Positions 51,269 through 61,266 of a stretch of DNA of 64,000 bases are shown one piece after another (within the stretch, counting starts at the first letter, position 1; every line of letters starts with the position of its first letter). The DNA lies in contig NZ_JARFML010000003.1 in NCBI RefSeq assembly GCF_029167105.1, positions 62,001 through 126,000 on the forward strand, in the 5' to 3' direction. The notes under the pieces were generated by a model. It was given only the letters and a program-made list of their open reading frames with translations. It had not been told where the DNA came from and ran no database searches. The stretch comes from Bradyrhizobium yuanmingense. GTDB taxonomy: Bacteria > Pseudomonadota > Alphaproteobacteria > Rhizobiales > Xanthobacteraceae. The position numbers were made by a program, and so were the translations under genes.

Positions 51269-53746
51269 GTGACGAGAGAACGTTCTTTGCTGACGCCTGG
51301 ACCAATGTCGTTATCGTCGGCAGTGAAAGCCGAGATGCAGCTCGACCTTGCATCGCGCGATAGCGAGTTCAAGGAAGTGACCGCGCGCATGAGGCGAATG
51401 ATGCTGAATGTGTCGGGCAACGCGGAAGGCTATTCGGTCGTTCCTATCCAGGGAGGCGGCTCTTTTGGAATGGAAGCCGCTCTCTCTACATTTCTCACCC
51501 AGGCCGATCGGCCGCTCGTTTGCATAAACGGTATTTATGGCGAGCGCATTCTCAAGATTCTGCGGCTGTGGGGCGTCGAGGCGGTTAAGCTTATCAAGCG
51601 AGCCACCGAGCCTTTGGACCCTGAGGAAATCGCCGAGCGTTTGAGCCGAGAGTCAGGCATCACGCACTTATGCGTTGTCCATTGCGAGACAACCACGGGA
51701 ATTGTGAATCCGCTCGAGCCGATCATAGAGGTGGCGAGGCGACGTGGCGTGAGGACCATCGTTGACGCGATGAGTTCTTTCGGCGGCGTCAACATCGACT
51801 TAAGTCGTGGCGGACCAGACGTCTTGGTTACGTCGAGCAACAAGTGTATCGAAGGTCCACCGGGATTGGCTTTCGTCATTGCCTCTCGCGAGCTCCTTGA
51901 GAATGCAATCCAAGAGCCAAGATCGTTTGTTCTCGACGTGAGAGATCAATGGCGCTCGCTTGAGCGCACGGGTGAATGGCGATCAACCCCTCCAACACAC
52001 ATTGTTCAGGCAGTTACAAAGGCATTGGAGATCCTGAGCATCGAAGGCATTGATGCCAGGCGCCGCAGGTATGAGAAGATAAGGGACGGCATCATAAAGG
52101 AGCTGGAAGGAGTGGTGCCCCCGCTGCTTGCGGCGCACCTGCAGTCGCCTATTTGCGTGGCGTTCACCGCTCCAGCTGGCATCTCCGACCAGGTCGGGTT
52201 TGATGGATTATATCGCCACCTGGCGGCCCATAACCTTTACGTCTACTCGAAGCTGCATCTTCCCACGCGCAGTTTCCGGGTCGGCTGTATTGGCGAGATT
52301 CGATACGATTGGATCGAGCAGTTGGGTTGTGCGTTTCGCACATACTTCCGGTCCGGTCGGACTCCGTCTGCGGGACAAGTCTCGGCCCAGGAGACACGTG
52401 ACAGCAGTGCACAGATTTCGCAACCAATGGCGAGCATCGCGCAGCATTCATATTCGACCGCAACTGCTGCTTTGCACGCAGGATACCGTCGTGATCCGGT
52501 GACGAAAGCTGTAGCAGTTCCGATCTATCAAAATACGGCCTATGAGCTCGACGGTGATCTGAGCCATATTGCTGACGTCTACAACGTAAAGGCTGATGGT
52601 TTCACCTATACTCGAATCATCAATCCGACGACCCGCGCACTGGAAAAGAGGTATGCCGCGGTCGACATGGGACGCGACTCGCTGGCCGTTGCATCAGGTC
52701 AAGCGGCGACGTTTCTCGCAATCGTCAACTTATCAAGCGGCGAGGTGGGAGATAACGTCGTCGCTTCTCCGTATCTATATGGCAATACGTGGAATCTGCT
52801 TCACAACACCTTGAAGCGTCTCGGTATCAGCGTCAGGACGGCAGATCCTCGAAACCCCGAGACGTTCGAACAGGCCATCGATGACCGAACGATATGTCTG
52901 TTTGGGGAGGTGATCTCGAATCCCTGCCTGGTTCCGCTTCCTGTTCAGCAGCTGGCGGAGATCGGCAGAAGGCATGGCGTCCCGTTGGTCGTAGACAACA
53001 CGACAACTCCCCTGGTGTGCCAGCCGTCAGCTCTCGACGCCGCGATTACGACGTACTCTGCCACAAAATACATTTGCGGTCATGGGACGACGCTCGGCGG
53101 ACTGATCGTCGACAATTGTGAGTTCGATTATCGGGGAAAGTCGCGCTTCCCACTGTTCAACGGCCCAGACGATGCGCACGGTGGAATCATCTGGCGCAAC
53201 GCGTTGGCGGAGGTCGATGATCTCGGAAAGAGCGAGTTTCTTCTCAAGGCGCGGATGACTTGGTTGCGCGATACTGGCGCGGCCATTTCGCCTTTTGCAA
53301 GCTTCCAGCTCATTCAAGGACTGGAAACGCTATATCTCCGTATGAAGGAGCACTGCGAGAACGCCAGGATTGTCGCCGAGTTCCTGAGCAAGCACCCAAA
53401 AGTGCGCCGGGTCTTCTACCCGAGCCTCTTTGAAGGAGCCGACCGAGAAATCATCGATCAGACACTCAATACCGGGTACGGGCATGGGGCGATGGTCATG
53501 TTCGAGGTGGAGAACGAGCAAGCCGGCCGCAAGTTCATCCAGAACGTCGGCTTGATGTATCACGTCTCGAACGTGGGAGATGCCCGCACGCTGGTAACCC
53601 ATCCTGTCTCTACGACCCACACCACCGTCCCACGGCAAAAGCGCGAGGCGGCCGGCATATTCGGCGGCTCCATCCGGCTTTGCGTCGGCATTGAAGATGT
53701 TACCGACATCATCAAGGACTTGGAAAAGGCGCTATCCGCAATCTGA
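51269..53746 (+). CDS. rtxA: RtxA, bifunctional aminotransferase and O-acetylhomoserine sulfhydrylase-like enzyme
   Basis: About 825 residues, two PLP enzymes fused. N-terminal class V aminotransferase: LLTPGPMSLS, PIQGGGSFGMEAAL, VDAMSSFGGV and the PLP Lys in TSSNKCIEGPPG (about residue 192); in rhizobitoxine synthesis this half is known to form serinol from dihydroxyacetone phosphate. C-terminal Cys/Met-metabolism enzyme: VAVPIYQNTAYEL, GFTYTRIINPTTRALEKR, and the PLP Lys in YSATKYICGHGTTLGG (about residue 600); it couples serinol with O-acetylhomoserine to give dihydrorhizobitoxine. Start GTG 51269 has AAGGGG before it; the TTG 51224 is less likely. First gene of rtxACDEFG. Confidence 0.95.
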   Translation: MTRERSLLTPGPMSLSSAVKAEMQLDLASRDSEFKEVTARMRRMMLNVSGNAEGYSVVPIQGGGSFGMEAALSTFLTQADRPLVCINGIYGERILKILRLWGVEAVKLIKRATEPLDPEEIAERLSRESGITHLCVVHCETTTGIVNPLEPIIEVARRRGVRTIVDAMSSFGGVNIDLSRGGPDVLVTSSNKCIEGPPGLAFVIASRELLENAIQEPRSFVLDVRDQWRSLERTGEWRSTPPTHIVQAVTKALEILSIEGIDARRRRYEKIRDGIIKELEGVVPPLLAAHLQSPICVAFTAPAGISDQVGFDGLYRHLAAHNLYVYSKLHLPTRSFRVGCIGEIRYDWIEQLGCAFRTYFRSGRTPSAGQVSAQETRDSSAQISQPMASIAQHSYSTATAALHAGYRRDPVTKAVAVPIYQNTAYELDGDLSHIADVYNVKADGFTYTRIINPTTRALEKRYAAVDMGRDSLAVASGQAATFLAIVNLSSGEVGDNVVASPYLYGNTWNLLHNTLKRLGISVRTADPRNPETFEQAIDDRTICLFGEVISNPCLVPLPVQQLAEIGRRHGVPLVVDNTTTPLVCQPSALDAAITTYSATKYICGHGTTLGGLIVDNCEFDYRGKSRFPLFNGPDDAHGGIIWRNALAEVDDLGKSEFLLKARMTWLRDTGAAISPFASFQLIQGLETLYLRMKEHCENARIVAEFLSKHPKVRRVFYPSLFEGADREIIDQTLNTGYGHGAMVMFEVENEQAGRKFIQNVGLMYHVSNVGDARTLVTHPVSTTHTTVPRQKREAAGIFGGSIRLCVGIEDVTDIIKDLEKALSAI

Positions 53747-53778
53747 CAACCTGAAAGCCGATCCAGGAAGGGGTTCTC

Positions 53779-54834
53779 ATGAAACAGGCAGATGCTTGGA
53801 AACTGAGGTCGTCACGTTTTGAGGCGGTTCAATTTGACCGCGAGATCAACCAGCAGCTCTCCGCGCTCAGACCTGATAACATAACGGGAGCTGCTTACAT
53901 CGTGAAGGACTACGCTGTGATCGCAGCTTGCGTCCTGGCGACGGTCCATGTCTCGTGGTGGCTCTATCCCCTCGCAGTTCTGTTGATTGGAGCCTTCCAG
54001 CGTGGATTGACGACAATCGCTCACGATGCCGCGCACCGCACCCTCGCAAAGAATACGACCTGGAACTATGTCCTGGGCATTTTGTTCGCGTCATATCCCT
54101 TGTTCCAGCGCCATTGGGCATACCGGATTTCGCACGTATACCTGCATCACCCATATCTCGGCGATCCGGAGAGGGATCCCGACTTGAAGTTCTTCTTGGC
54201 CAGCGGCGTTTACGACGTTCAGCCTCCTAAGCAGTACGCTTTCAACATAATCTGGAAGCCGATATTGGGTGGCGCGACAGTTGCGTATCTGAAGTATCTT
54301 TGGACCAATCGGTTTTCGGTCGGTGTCGAGGACCAGAGCCGGTCGGGTGTCCTTATCGACAAGTATGGCTTCTATCTCTTTTGGATAGTCATACTCGGTG
54401 GGTCATATCTTCTTGGCGTGCTCCACATCGTCGTCCTGTTCTGGATCGTGCCCTATCTCACCACATTTCAGGTTCTCGGCTGGTTCATCGAGCTCGCCGA
54501 GCACTCACCTATGTGCGAGACCGAGACAAAGAACGTCTACCTGACTCGGAATAGGAAGGGCAGCTTTATCGAGCGAGCCGTTTTCGGCCAGAATCTCGAC
54601 GAATACCACCTCGAGCATCACCTCTCGCCCGGCATTCCTTTCTGGCTCTTGCACAAAGCGCAGAAAATTCGGATGCAGGATCCTCAATACGCAAGTGTTG
54701 CCGCAACGTGGGGAGGGCTCTTCGTCAAGGGACCTCAAGGTCAACCTAGCGTAATTGCCCAGTTGATTGAGCGAAATCGGCGGCTGTATGAGCAGTCTCT
54801 GGCCAGTTCCGATGCGAGGGAGAAGTTGGCTTGA
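53779..54834 (+). CDS. rtxC: RtxC, dihydrorhizobitoxine desaturase
   Basis: 351 residues, membrane fatty-acid-desaturase fold. The three histidine boxes are HDAAHRTL (H-x3-H), HVYLHHPYLG (H-x2-HH) and EYHLEHHLSPG (H-x2-HH), which bind the di-iron centre. Hydrophobic pairs flank them (AACVLATVHVSWWLYPLAVLL; LFWIVILGGSYLLGVLHIVV). RtxC introduces the vinyl double bond that turns dihydrorhizobitoxine into rhizobitoxine, an inhibitor of ACC synthase and of beta-cystathionase. It lies 32 bases after rtxA with GGAAGGGG before its ATG. Confidence 0.94.
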   Translation: MKQADAWKLRSSRFEAVQFDREINQQLSALRPDNITGAAYIVKDYAVIAACVLATVHVSWWLYPLAVLLIGAFQRGLTTIAHDAAHRTLAKNTTWNYVLGILFASYPLFQRHWAYRISHVYLHHPYLGDPERDPDLKFFLASGVYDVQPPKQYAFNIIWKPILGGATVAYLKYLWTNRFSVGVEDQSRSGVLIDKYGFYLFWIVILGGSYLLGVLHIVVLFWIVPYLTTFQVLGWFIELAEHSPMCETETKNVYLTRNRKGSFIERAVFGQNLDEYHLEHHLSPGIPFWLLHKAQKIRMQDPQYASVAATWGGLFVKGPQGQPSVIAQLIERNRRLYEQSLASSDAREKLA

Positions 54835-55664
54835 TACCGCAGCGGGCAGACGCGGTCCGCGCCGTGGTGGGCGTGACCTCAAACCGTCTTGTGACAGATG
54901 GCGTGCACCGCGACTGGTTGCGGCGCAAATACGTTCAAGCCCTCGTTCGCTATGCGGACGTGGCTTGCGTGATATTGCCGACGATCGATGCTGAGGATGC
55001 TGAACTGGATAACGATCTGGCGATCATGGGCAGGCTCGACGGTCTGATTTTGACGGGGGATGAATCGAATATCGATGCTGCCATGTTCAGTTCGTGCGCT
55101 TCGGGAAGACCGAAGCTAGCAAGTCAGCACGATGTTCGAGCCGGCGTGAGGGATCGCCCTCGTGACAGGCTGTCGGCGGCAGCCATTAAGAAGGCAGTTG
55201 CCCTTGGGATGCCGATCCTAGGCATTTGCCGCGGGCTTCAGGAGCTTAACGTCTATTTTGGCGGCACACTTCACCAGTCCTTGTCCGAATGGAGGCAGGA
55301 AAGCGGACACATGCATGCAGAGAAGGCCGGTTTGCCGAGGGATCGCCAGTACGATACAGCGCACAGCGTGAAATTATGTCCGGACGGCGTTCTCCGTCCT
55401 ATCGCGGGCGCGGTCGAAGCACAGGTCAATTCCTTGCATAATCAAGGGATAGAAAGGCTTGCGGCAGAGCTAAAACCGGAAGCCTGGGCGTCCGACGGTC
55501 TGATCGAGGCGGCCTCGGTAACAGGCGCGCCGACGCTGCAGATTGGCGTGCAGTGGCACCCTGAATGGCACGTCGAAACTGATCCCCTGAGCAAGCAGCT
55601 TTTCAACGCATTTGGAGCGGCGTGCGTCACGTACCGCTTGGAAAGTGAAAGGGGTGTTTTGTGA
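54831..55664 (+). CDS. rtxD: RtxD, class I glutamine amidotransferase (PuuD-like)
   Basis: 277 residues of the peptidase C26/gamma-glutamyl hydrolase group. Catalytic Cys in GICRGLQELN; His and Glu in VQWHPEWHV; VVGVTSNRLVTDGVHRDWLR at the front. The TTG start overlaps the rtxC stop (TTGA) and follows GGGAGAAG. In Bradyrhizobium elkanii rtxDEFG are known to be required for full rhizobitoxine production; the exact reaction is unknown to me, but a partner of the ligases RtxF and RtxG (attaching or removing a gamma-glutamyl group) is a reasonable inference. Confidence 0.88.
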   Translation: MIPQRADAVRAVVGVTSNRLVTDGVHRDWLRRKYVQALVRYADVACVILPTIDAEDAELDNDLAIMGRLDGLILTGDESNIDAAMFSSCASGRPKLASQHDVRAGVRDRPRDRLSAAAIKKAVALGMPILGICRGLQELNVYFGGTLHQSLSEWRQESGHMHAEKAGLPRDRQYDTAHSVKLCPDGVLRPIAGAVEAQVNSLHNQGIERLAAELKPEAWASDGLIEAASVTGAPTLQIGVQWHPEWHVETDPLSKQLFNAFGAACVTYRLESERGVL

Positions 55665-56674
55665 AGCTTCGATCGAAACGCGGTGCTTTAAGATCGAAAG
55701 AAGGAGATCCTTTTGAAACGTCGTCAAAAACACGCTTCTGGTCTCGATCAGTTTTGCAGCCTTTGCACAAGCCGAGCGCAAAATTCGCGGCCGGAGTGCT
55801 CTTCGTTGCTCTCTATGTTCTCGTTAGCGCCGCAGGTGACGTCTATGCAGCAGCGTATTTCCAGCAATCAAACGTGTGGATCACTCTCCTGCTATCCTTT
55901 GGTATCGTAAGTATGACGTTCAACGTCTTGGCTCAGCGCGAAGGCGTTGGAGTGAGAGTCGGGAAATCATCGGTTCCGGCCTTTGTGTCCCTTAATTGTG
56001 TTACCGCGGTAAGTTGGGTCGGCTTGTTTGTCGGACTGAAATATGCCGAACCTGCTATCGTGGTCACGTTCATGGTCGCACTAGGACCCACTGCGACAGC
56101 ATGGTTGAACGCACTGATCAGGAGACAGGGGCGTCCCCCGAAATCGGATATCATCGCGAGCGTTCTGATCGCAGCTGTCGGCAGTTATATGGTGTGGATC
56201 GCTGCCAGCGGCAACGCGGGAATCGAATGGGGGCCACGATCATCCCTTGGTATTTTCCTGGCAATTGTAGCTGGGCTGTCGCTTTCGCTGACCAATATCC
56301 TCGTGAAACTGCTGTTTGATCGCGGGTTATCTGGCCGACAAGTACTGGCTCATCGCTTTTACGGAGCAATTCTCTTGCTGCTGGTATTGAGCGATCATTC
56401 CTCTGTCTTACACGAGGTCTCACAGCATTGGCTTGCCATCCTAATGATTGCACTCTCGACGATCATTATTCCCTTGCTCTTGGTGCAGGAGGGCATTCGC
56501 CGCGTAGAACCATTCACGGTCAACATGGTCTTGTCCACGGCCCCTATCATCACGTTTCTGTTTCAGTATTTCGATTCTCGCATCGTGCCGTCCTTATATA
56601 CGCTGTTGGGAAATGTTCTCATTACGGCTATCGCCGTAGGTAACCTCTACTTCCAGTATCGGAGATCCGCATGA
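55661..56674 (+). CDS. rtxE: RtxE, EamA/DMT-family transporter
   Basis: 337 residues with about ten membrane segments, e.g. GVLFVALYVLVSAAGDVYAA, WITLLLSFGIVSM, LGIFLAIVAGLSLSLTNILV and ILLLLVLSDH, in the two-repeat arrangement of the drug/metabolite exporter family. The GTG start overlaps the rtxD stop (GTGA) and the stop overlaps rtxF. Export of rhizobitoxine or a conjugated precursor is the likely job (inference). Confidence 0.88.
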   Translation: MKLRSKRGALRSKEGDPFETSSKTRFWSRSVLQPLHKPSAKFAAGVLFVALYVLVSAAGDVYAAAYFQQSNVWITLLLSFGIVSMTFNVLAQREGVGVRVGKSSVPAFVSLNCVTAVSWVGLFVGLKYAEPAIVVTFMVALGPTATAWLNALIRRQGRPPKSDIIASVLIAAVGSYMVWIAASGNAGIEWGPRSSLGIFLAIVAGLSLSLTNILVKLLFDRGLSGRQVLAHRFYGAILLLLVLSDHSSVLHEVSQHWLAILMIALSTIIIPLLLVQEGIRRVEPFTVNMVLSTAPIITFLFQYFDSRIVPSLYTLLGNVLITAIAVGNLYFQYRRSA

Positions 56675-57957
56675 AGGAACGTCGTTGTGTCATAGTCGAC
56701 GCATACTCCACAGGCCGATACCTGCCGGAAGAGTTCAAGCGTTACGGAATTAAAACTGTGCACGCGATGTCCAGTGCGCGGATTCCACCGATCTTTCAGT
56801 CACACTTCAACGCCGAGATCTACGATGAAGTCCTTCGGCCGGGCGAGCGCATGAGTGACGAGGAGGTCGTGCAGTTTCACCTGGAGGCTCTCCGAGCGAG
56901 AGAATTGGAATTCATCATAGCCGGATGCGAGTCCGGCGTTGAACTTGCCGATTCGTTATCCGAACTGCTTGGGCTGCCTTCGAATGGCACCGCGTTGTCA
57001 GCTGCAAGACGTGACAAGTCACGCATGTCTGACGCTTTGACGTCTGCAGGAGTGCGATCGATCCGACAAGTTGTGTCCGATAATGCGGATGAAGTCACAA
57101 GCTGGATGCGTCAACAGGGCTTCGACGAAATCGTTGTAAAGCCGTTGAACAGCGCAGGTACCGAGGACGTGTTCTTTTGTTCGACCGATGCTGATGTTCG
57201 CAGAGCTGTGAACGTTATTGTCGGCAAGACGAATTGCCTCGGAGCGATGAATCGTTTTGCTCTTGGCCAAGAGAAGATAAACGGTCAACAATACACCGTG
57301 AACGCTATCTCGGCCGACGGGGAAACGTTCGTGACGGAGGTGTGGACTTACGACACTGTTCCCGTCAAAGGCGCGGGATCAGTCTGTTCGGTCGAGCAGT
57401 TACTGGGAGGTAAGGAACCAGTTGTTCAAGAGCTGTCCGACTACTTGGTGCAAGCGTTAAAGGCGCTTGAAATTGTCAACGGACCTGCTCATGCCGAGAT
57501 TATCGTCGATCGCAAGGGGCCGGTTCTAGTGGACTGTGGAGCGAGGCTTCAAGGGACGATGTCTGCAAAAGCCAGGACCATGGCTTTGGGTCACAATCAT
57601 ATAACACTGACGGCGTGGCGCTACGCAGATCCCGTCGGCTTCACCGAGTATATGAGAGGACGCGGGCCTTACAGGCGACAGGCTCACGCACTTTGCGTCT
57701 CGCTCATCTCCGATATGCACGGTGTAGTCAATGGCTATCCCGGACTCGAAGCAATTCGCAAGCTGCCGAGCTTCGCCGATGCGATAGCATTTGTTCCGAT
57801 AGGTCAGAACCTGGTCCCGACGACCGACTTAGCGTCGACTCCGGGAATCGTTTATCTCGTGAACAACAACTTGACTGAGCTTGATGACGACCATCGCAAG
57901 TTGCGAGCAATGCGTATGGACCAGGTATTCGAGTTAAAGGCGCAGGGGCGGGCTTAA
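56671..57957 (+). CDS. rtxF: RtxF, ATP-grasp ligase
   Basis: 428 residues. ATP-grasp family: front VIVDAYSTGRYLPEEFKRYG, central domain with DEIVVKPLNSAGTEDVFFCS (nucleotide-binding Lys and glycine loop), EKINGQQYTVNAIS and HAEIIVDRKGPVLVDCGARLQG (metal-binding Glu and Asn/Asp positions). Such enzymes join a carboxylate to an amine with ATP. ATG overlaps the rtxE stop (ATGA) and its TAA shares a base with the rtxG ATG. Probably makes an amide or peptide derivative of rhizobitoxine. Confidence 0.88.
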   Translation: MKERRCVIVDAYSTGRYLPEEFKRYGIKTVHAMSSARIPPIFQSHFNAEIYDEVLRPGERMSDEEVVQFHLEALRARELEFIIAGCESGVELADSLSELLGLPSNGTALSAARRDKSRMSDALTSAGVRSIRQVVSDNADEVTSWMRQQGFDEIVVKPLNSAGTEDVFFCSTDADVRRAVNVIVGKTNCLGAMNRFALGQEKINGQQYTVNAISADGETFVTEVWTYDTVPVKGAGSVCSVEQLLGGKEPVVQELSDYLVQALKALEIVNGPAHAEIIVDRKGPVLVDCGARLQGTMSAKARTMALGHNHITLTAWRYADPVGFTEYMRGRGPYRRQAHALCVSLISDMHGVVNGYPGLEAIRKLPSFADAIAFVPIGQNLVPTTDLASTPGIVYLVNNNLTELDDDHRKLRAMRMDQVFELKAQGRA

Positions 57958-59294
57958 TGGCGAGCGAAATTCGGCCGGCTCGCGCGAATGGATCGCGTAA
58001 GGCCTTGATTGGGGTATGCGACTTCGATGGTATTCTTCGGGGCAAGCACGTATTGTCTGAAGATGTCTCGGCCGAAGACGCGATCATCAAGTTCTCCGAA
58101 GCCGTGCTCGCCTGGGATTGTTCGGACCGAGTGATACCAGCCCATTTCGGGCAAGAGCTGCCATCAGTATTCGGAGACGCCGATCTGCGTGTTCTGTCAG
58201 CCACGGCGCGCCCCGTACCTACTTCTCATGACCGTTATCTTTACCTCGCCGAGTTTGCAGGTGCGCATGAGAGCATCTGCCCCCGTGGTGTTTTGCGGAA
58301 AGTCCTGCGGAGAGCTGCTGACCACGGATACAGTTGCACTGCTGGATTCGAGTTTGAGTTTATGTTGTTCAATGAGAGTACAGAGACAATTCATAAGAAG
58401 CCCTATGATCAATGGGTTCCTCTAACGCGGGGCCCCTTCGGCTATTCAGTGGCGCGCACCCTCGCCAGCAATGAGCTGTTCGAAGCGCTTCTAGCATTTT
58501 GTGACAATGCGAGACTACCGCTCGCCGGGCTTCACTTTGAAACCGGCCCTGGCGTGATTGAGGCGTCGCTTCGTCATTGTGATGCCCTCGAGGCTGCGGA
58601 TCGGGCAGTCTTATTCAAGTCGATGGTGAAATCCTGGGCTCAGACCCGGGGTATGATGGTAACGTTTATGGCCAAGGTTTCGGAGAATTGGCCGGGACAG
58701 TCGGGACATATTCACATTTCAATGTCGTCAAATGGTCAGAACGCATTTTACGACAGCGAGGCGAGCCGCAACATCTCAGGAATTATGAACCAATTCGTTG
58801 GCGGCCAGCTGAAATACATGAACGACTTTTGTGTTCTCGCTGCGCCCAACGTGAACAGCTATAAGAGGCTGCTGCCCGGCTATTGGGCTCCAACTTGCCC
58901 GAGCTGGGGAGTTGACAATCGCTCGTGTGCGGTGCGGGTCATTCCGGGAAACAAGTCTGCACACCGCCTTGAGTACAGATTGAGTGGCGCAGATGTAAAC
59001 CCCTATCTCGCGCTCGCATGTGCCATCGGCTCCGGAATTCTGGGCATTGAAGAGAAAGCTGTGTTAGCAACTCCAGTTGTTGGCGATGCAAGTGACGAAA
59101 GAGACCCTGCTTTCGAACGGCTTCCCCAAAACTTAGCTGAGGCCACTTTCCGGTTTGCGCAATCTCCAAAGGCGTCCGACGTGTTCGGCGGCAGGTTTGT
59201 TAAAGCGTTCTCGCGTTCCCGGCGATGGGAGTGGGAAGCTGTTCAACATCGAGTCTCCGACTGTGAACGCGAGCGGTACTTCGAGGCTATTTAG
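57957..59294 (+). CDS. rtxG: RtxG, glutamine synthetase-family protein
   Basis: 445 residues. Glutamine-synthetase fold: N-terminal beta-grasp (GVCDFDGILRGKHVL), catalytic domain with GFEFEFMLF, LHFETGPGVIEASL, GQSGHIHISMSS and RVIPGNKSAHRLEYRLSGADVNPYLALACAIG. It belongs to the gamma-glutamyl-amine ligase branch (PuuA-like) rather than housekeeping GlnA, since the ammonium-site and adenylylation regions differ; this is my reading of length and motifs. Final gene of the rtx operon; no terminator is obvious behind it. Confidence 0.9.
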   Translation: MASEIRPARANGSRKALIGVCDFDGILRGKHVLSEDVSAEDAIIKFSEAVLAWDCSDRVIPAHFGQELPSVFGDADLRVLSATARPVPTSHDRYLYLAEFAGAHESICPRGVLRKVLRRAADHGYSCTAGFEFEFMLFNESTETIHKKPYDQWVPLTRGPFGYSVARTLASNELFEALLAFCDNARLPLAGLHFETGPGVIEASLRHCDALEAADRAVLFKSMVKSWAQTRGMMVTFMAKVSENWPGQSGHIHISMSSNGQNAFYDSEASRNISGIMNQFVGGQLKYMNDFCVLAAPNVNSYKRLLPGYWAPTCPSWGVDNRSCAVRVIPGNKSAHRLEYRLSGADVNPYLALACAIGSGILGIEEKAVLATPVVGDASDERDPAFERLPQNLAEATFRFAQSPKASDVFGGRFVKAFSRSRRWEWEAVQHRVSDCERERYFEAI

Positions 59295-59563
59295 GCGCCA
59301 GTGCGGGCGACCGTTCGAATTGCGGTTCACGTTGCTGTATCATGTGAGGACGCGAGTGAGGCTGGCGGACGTGCTTGAATTGGGTCGCGCAATCAGGCGG
59401 CATCGCGACCATCGGAATCCCAGCACTCCTTGCCAAGCCATTTGTGCGGATAGTGCCCGCGCGCGAGAGACTCATGCATCACCATCGGTCTTGAGCAGCA
59501 CATTTGCTCATAGAAGCGTCGGCTGCGCGCGAATGTCGTCGCAATTGCCTGCGGCTGGATGAC

Positions 59564-59941
59564 TCACAGAAGTCGGCCCGCCACTTTGGCCTTGCCCCCA
59601 TTGTTCTGACAGAAGCTGTCGTAGACCCATGGCAGACCGATCACCGCGTCGTTCACGTAGAGGAAGAGTTCGCCGCTTCGCGCCGCCTTGAATGTTGCCT
59701 TGTATGCTTGTGGCGTCGTGTTCGGGAGCGGAATGGGATCAAGGAAATATTCGTCGGCGCCAGTTTCACCAAACCGCGAAATGATACCATACCACGGTCT
59801 GAACAGAATAGGCCGCAGGCGAATGGCGGAGCCAAACTTCCATCGATTTGCGAGTTCGATGGTCGACGTGCCGAAACCTGCAGGTGTCGCCGGCCGCCCA
59901 GCGAGGTGATCACTTGCCATGAGCAAAAAAACGAGACTCAT
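59564..59941 (-). CDS. Conserved membrane-protein C-terminal fragment
   Basis: 125 codons (MSLVFLLMASDHLAGRPATP at the front, AARSGELFLYVNDAVIGLPW near the end, then FCQNNGGKAKV). The C-terminal block looks like the tail of a conserved rhizobial membrane protein, but the expected large front is missing, so this is either a small variant or a truncated gene. AAGG stands about seven bases before the ATG. Confidence 0.5.
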   Translation of the reverse strand: MSLVFLLMASDHLAGRPATPAGFGTSTIELANRWKFGSAIRLRPILFRPWYGIISRFGETGADEYFLDPIPLPNTTPQAYKATFKAARSGELFLYVNDAVIGLPWVYDSFCQNNGGKAKVAGRLL

Positions 59942-60203
59942 TTTCTACCTTGGGCAAGAGCGAACTTCAACGTGGGATTAAATCCGTGGGGCAAGGTCAC
60001 GGGTGATCTGCTCAGCCGACGAAAGATCTAGCTTAAGAGCTCTACATCGAGCTCACTAAGCTGCCCACGAATTTCTGTGCATGTGATGTAGGCCCAATTC
60101 ACCGAAGGGCGCCTCCGGATCTGAAGTAGGAACCGGCGCGGACAACTCAGGCTTGACAAACGAATCGGTGGGGCCGTACGACCGAGACGCTGAAAGTGGC
60201 TCG

Positions 60204-61133
60204 CTAGGCAACTCTAAAGGGCAGCTGCTTTTCGACCTCCAGACGCTTTACACTGGAGCGCCCGTCGACACCGACGGGTATGTCCCCATGGATGGTGGCG
60301 CGCCGAACAATACGATGCTGATCGCCGTAATCATTTACGGCATAATGATGTGTTGCGCGGTTGTCCCAGATCGCAACATCACCTTCCTTCCAGCTCCAGC
60401 GGATGGTATTTTCGGGCGCAATGATATGCGATTGAAATAAATCGAACAGCTTCTGGCCATCAAATTTCGGAATATCAATGAAGCGCTGCACCAAACAGCC
60501 GAGCATCAGTGCACGCTCGCCGGTTTCGGGATGGACTCGCACGACTGGATGCTCGGTCTCAAAGATCGTTCTCGTAAAGACCTCATCAAAATGCTTCTTA
60601 TCGACTGCACGTACGCGGGCGATTCCAGCATAATCGAAGGCGTTGCTATGGACGGCTCGGAGCTGTTCGGCAAGCCGTTGCAGCGGCGGCGGCAAGTCGA
60701 GATAAGCGGCTGCGGTGTTTGACCAGATCGTATCCCCGCCGAATTGTGGGATTATAACAGCCCGCAGCACCAGAATCTTGGGATAAGCATCCAGGAACGT
60801 CCCATCGGCGTGCCACACGTCGGCCCGGCCACCACCGCGGGAAGAATCGAGCTCCAGAATCGACGTCGTTCCCCTGGTCGTAGCGAGCGTCGGATGCGGT
60901 ACAAGCTGTCCCAAGCGTGCGGCAAAGCGTTCCTGCTCGGCGTCATCGAGATGAACCTGATCACGGAAGAAGATCACCTTATGCTGAAGCAGCAATCGAT
61001 TGATTGCAGCCATAGCCTGGTCCGACAAATCGCCTGAAAGTCTGATATTTCTGATTTCAGCGCCGATGCGAGCTGCGCGTTTGACGACGGTGTTATCCGG
61101 AATGCCATTGTCGACCAAAGCAGTTTCGCTCAT
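60204..61133 (-). CDS. TauD/TfdA-family 2-oxoglutarate dioxygenase
   Basis: 309 residues from ATG 61133. Iron ligands are His and Asp in WHADGTFLDAYP and the distal His in DNRATHHYAVNDY; the 2-oxoglutarate-binding Arg is in HRIVRRATIHGD. QHKVIFFRDQVHLDDAEQER and GTTSILELDSS are typical of taurine dioxygenase relatives. It hydroxylates a small molecule with Fe(II) and 2-oxoglutarate, often releasing sulfite or an amine; the substrate here is unknown. It converges with the rtx operon and is preceded by a consensus sigma-54 promoter (61508-61523) and an exact NifA site, so it is probably expressed during fixation. Confidence 0.9.
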   Translation of the reverse strand: MSETALVDNGIPDNTVVKRAARIGAEIRNIRLSGDLSDQAMAAINRLLLQHKVIFFRDQVHLDDAEQERFAARLGQLVPHPTLATTRGTTSILELDSSRGGGRADVWHADGTFLDAYPKILVLRAVIIPQFGGDTIWSNTAAAYLDLPPPLQRLAEQLRAVHSNAFDYAGIARVRAVDKKHFDEVFTRTIFETEHPVVRVHPETGERALMLGCLVQRFIDIPKFDGQKLFDLFQSHIIAPENTIRWSWKEGDVAIWDNRATHHYAVNDYGDQHRIVRRATIHGDIPVGVDGRSSVKRLEVEKQLPFRVA

Positions 61134-61266
61134 GTGGCATCCTCCAAATCTATGCGGTTCCTTGGCGATCCACCTCCGCGACTCACGAAGAAGGGGAGTT
61201 ACAATGCGCACCACTCGGCAATGGGCATTTTGTTGCGAGAGCCAAATCGGCTGCGCATGGATTGCG

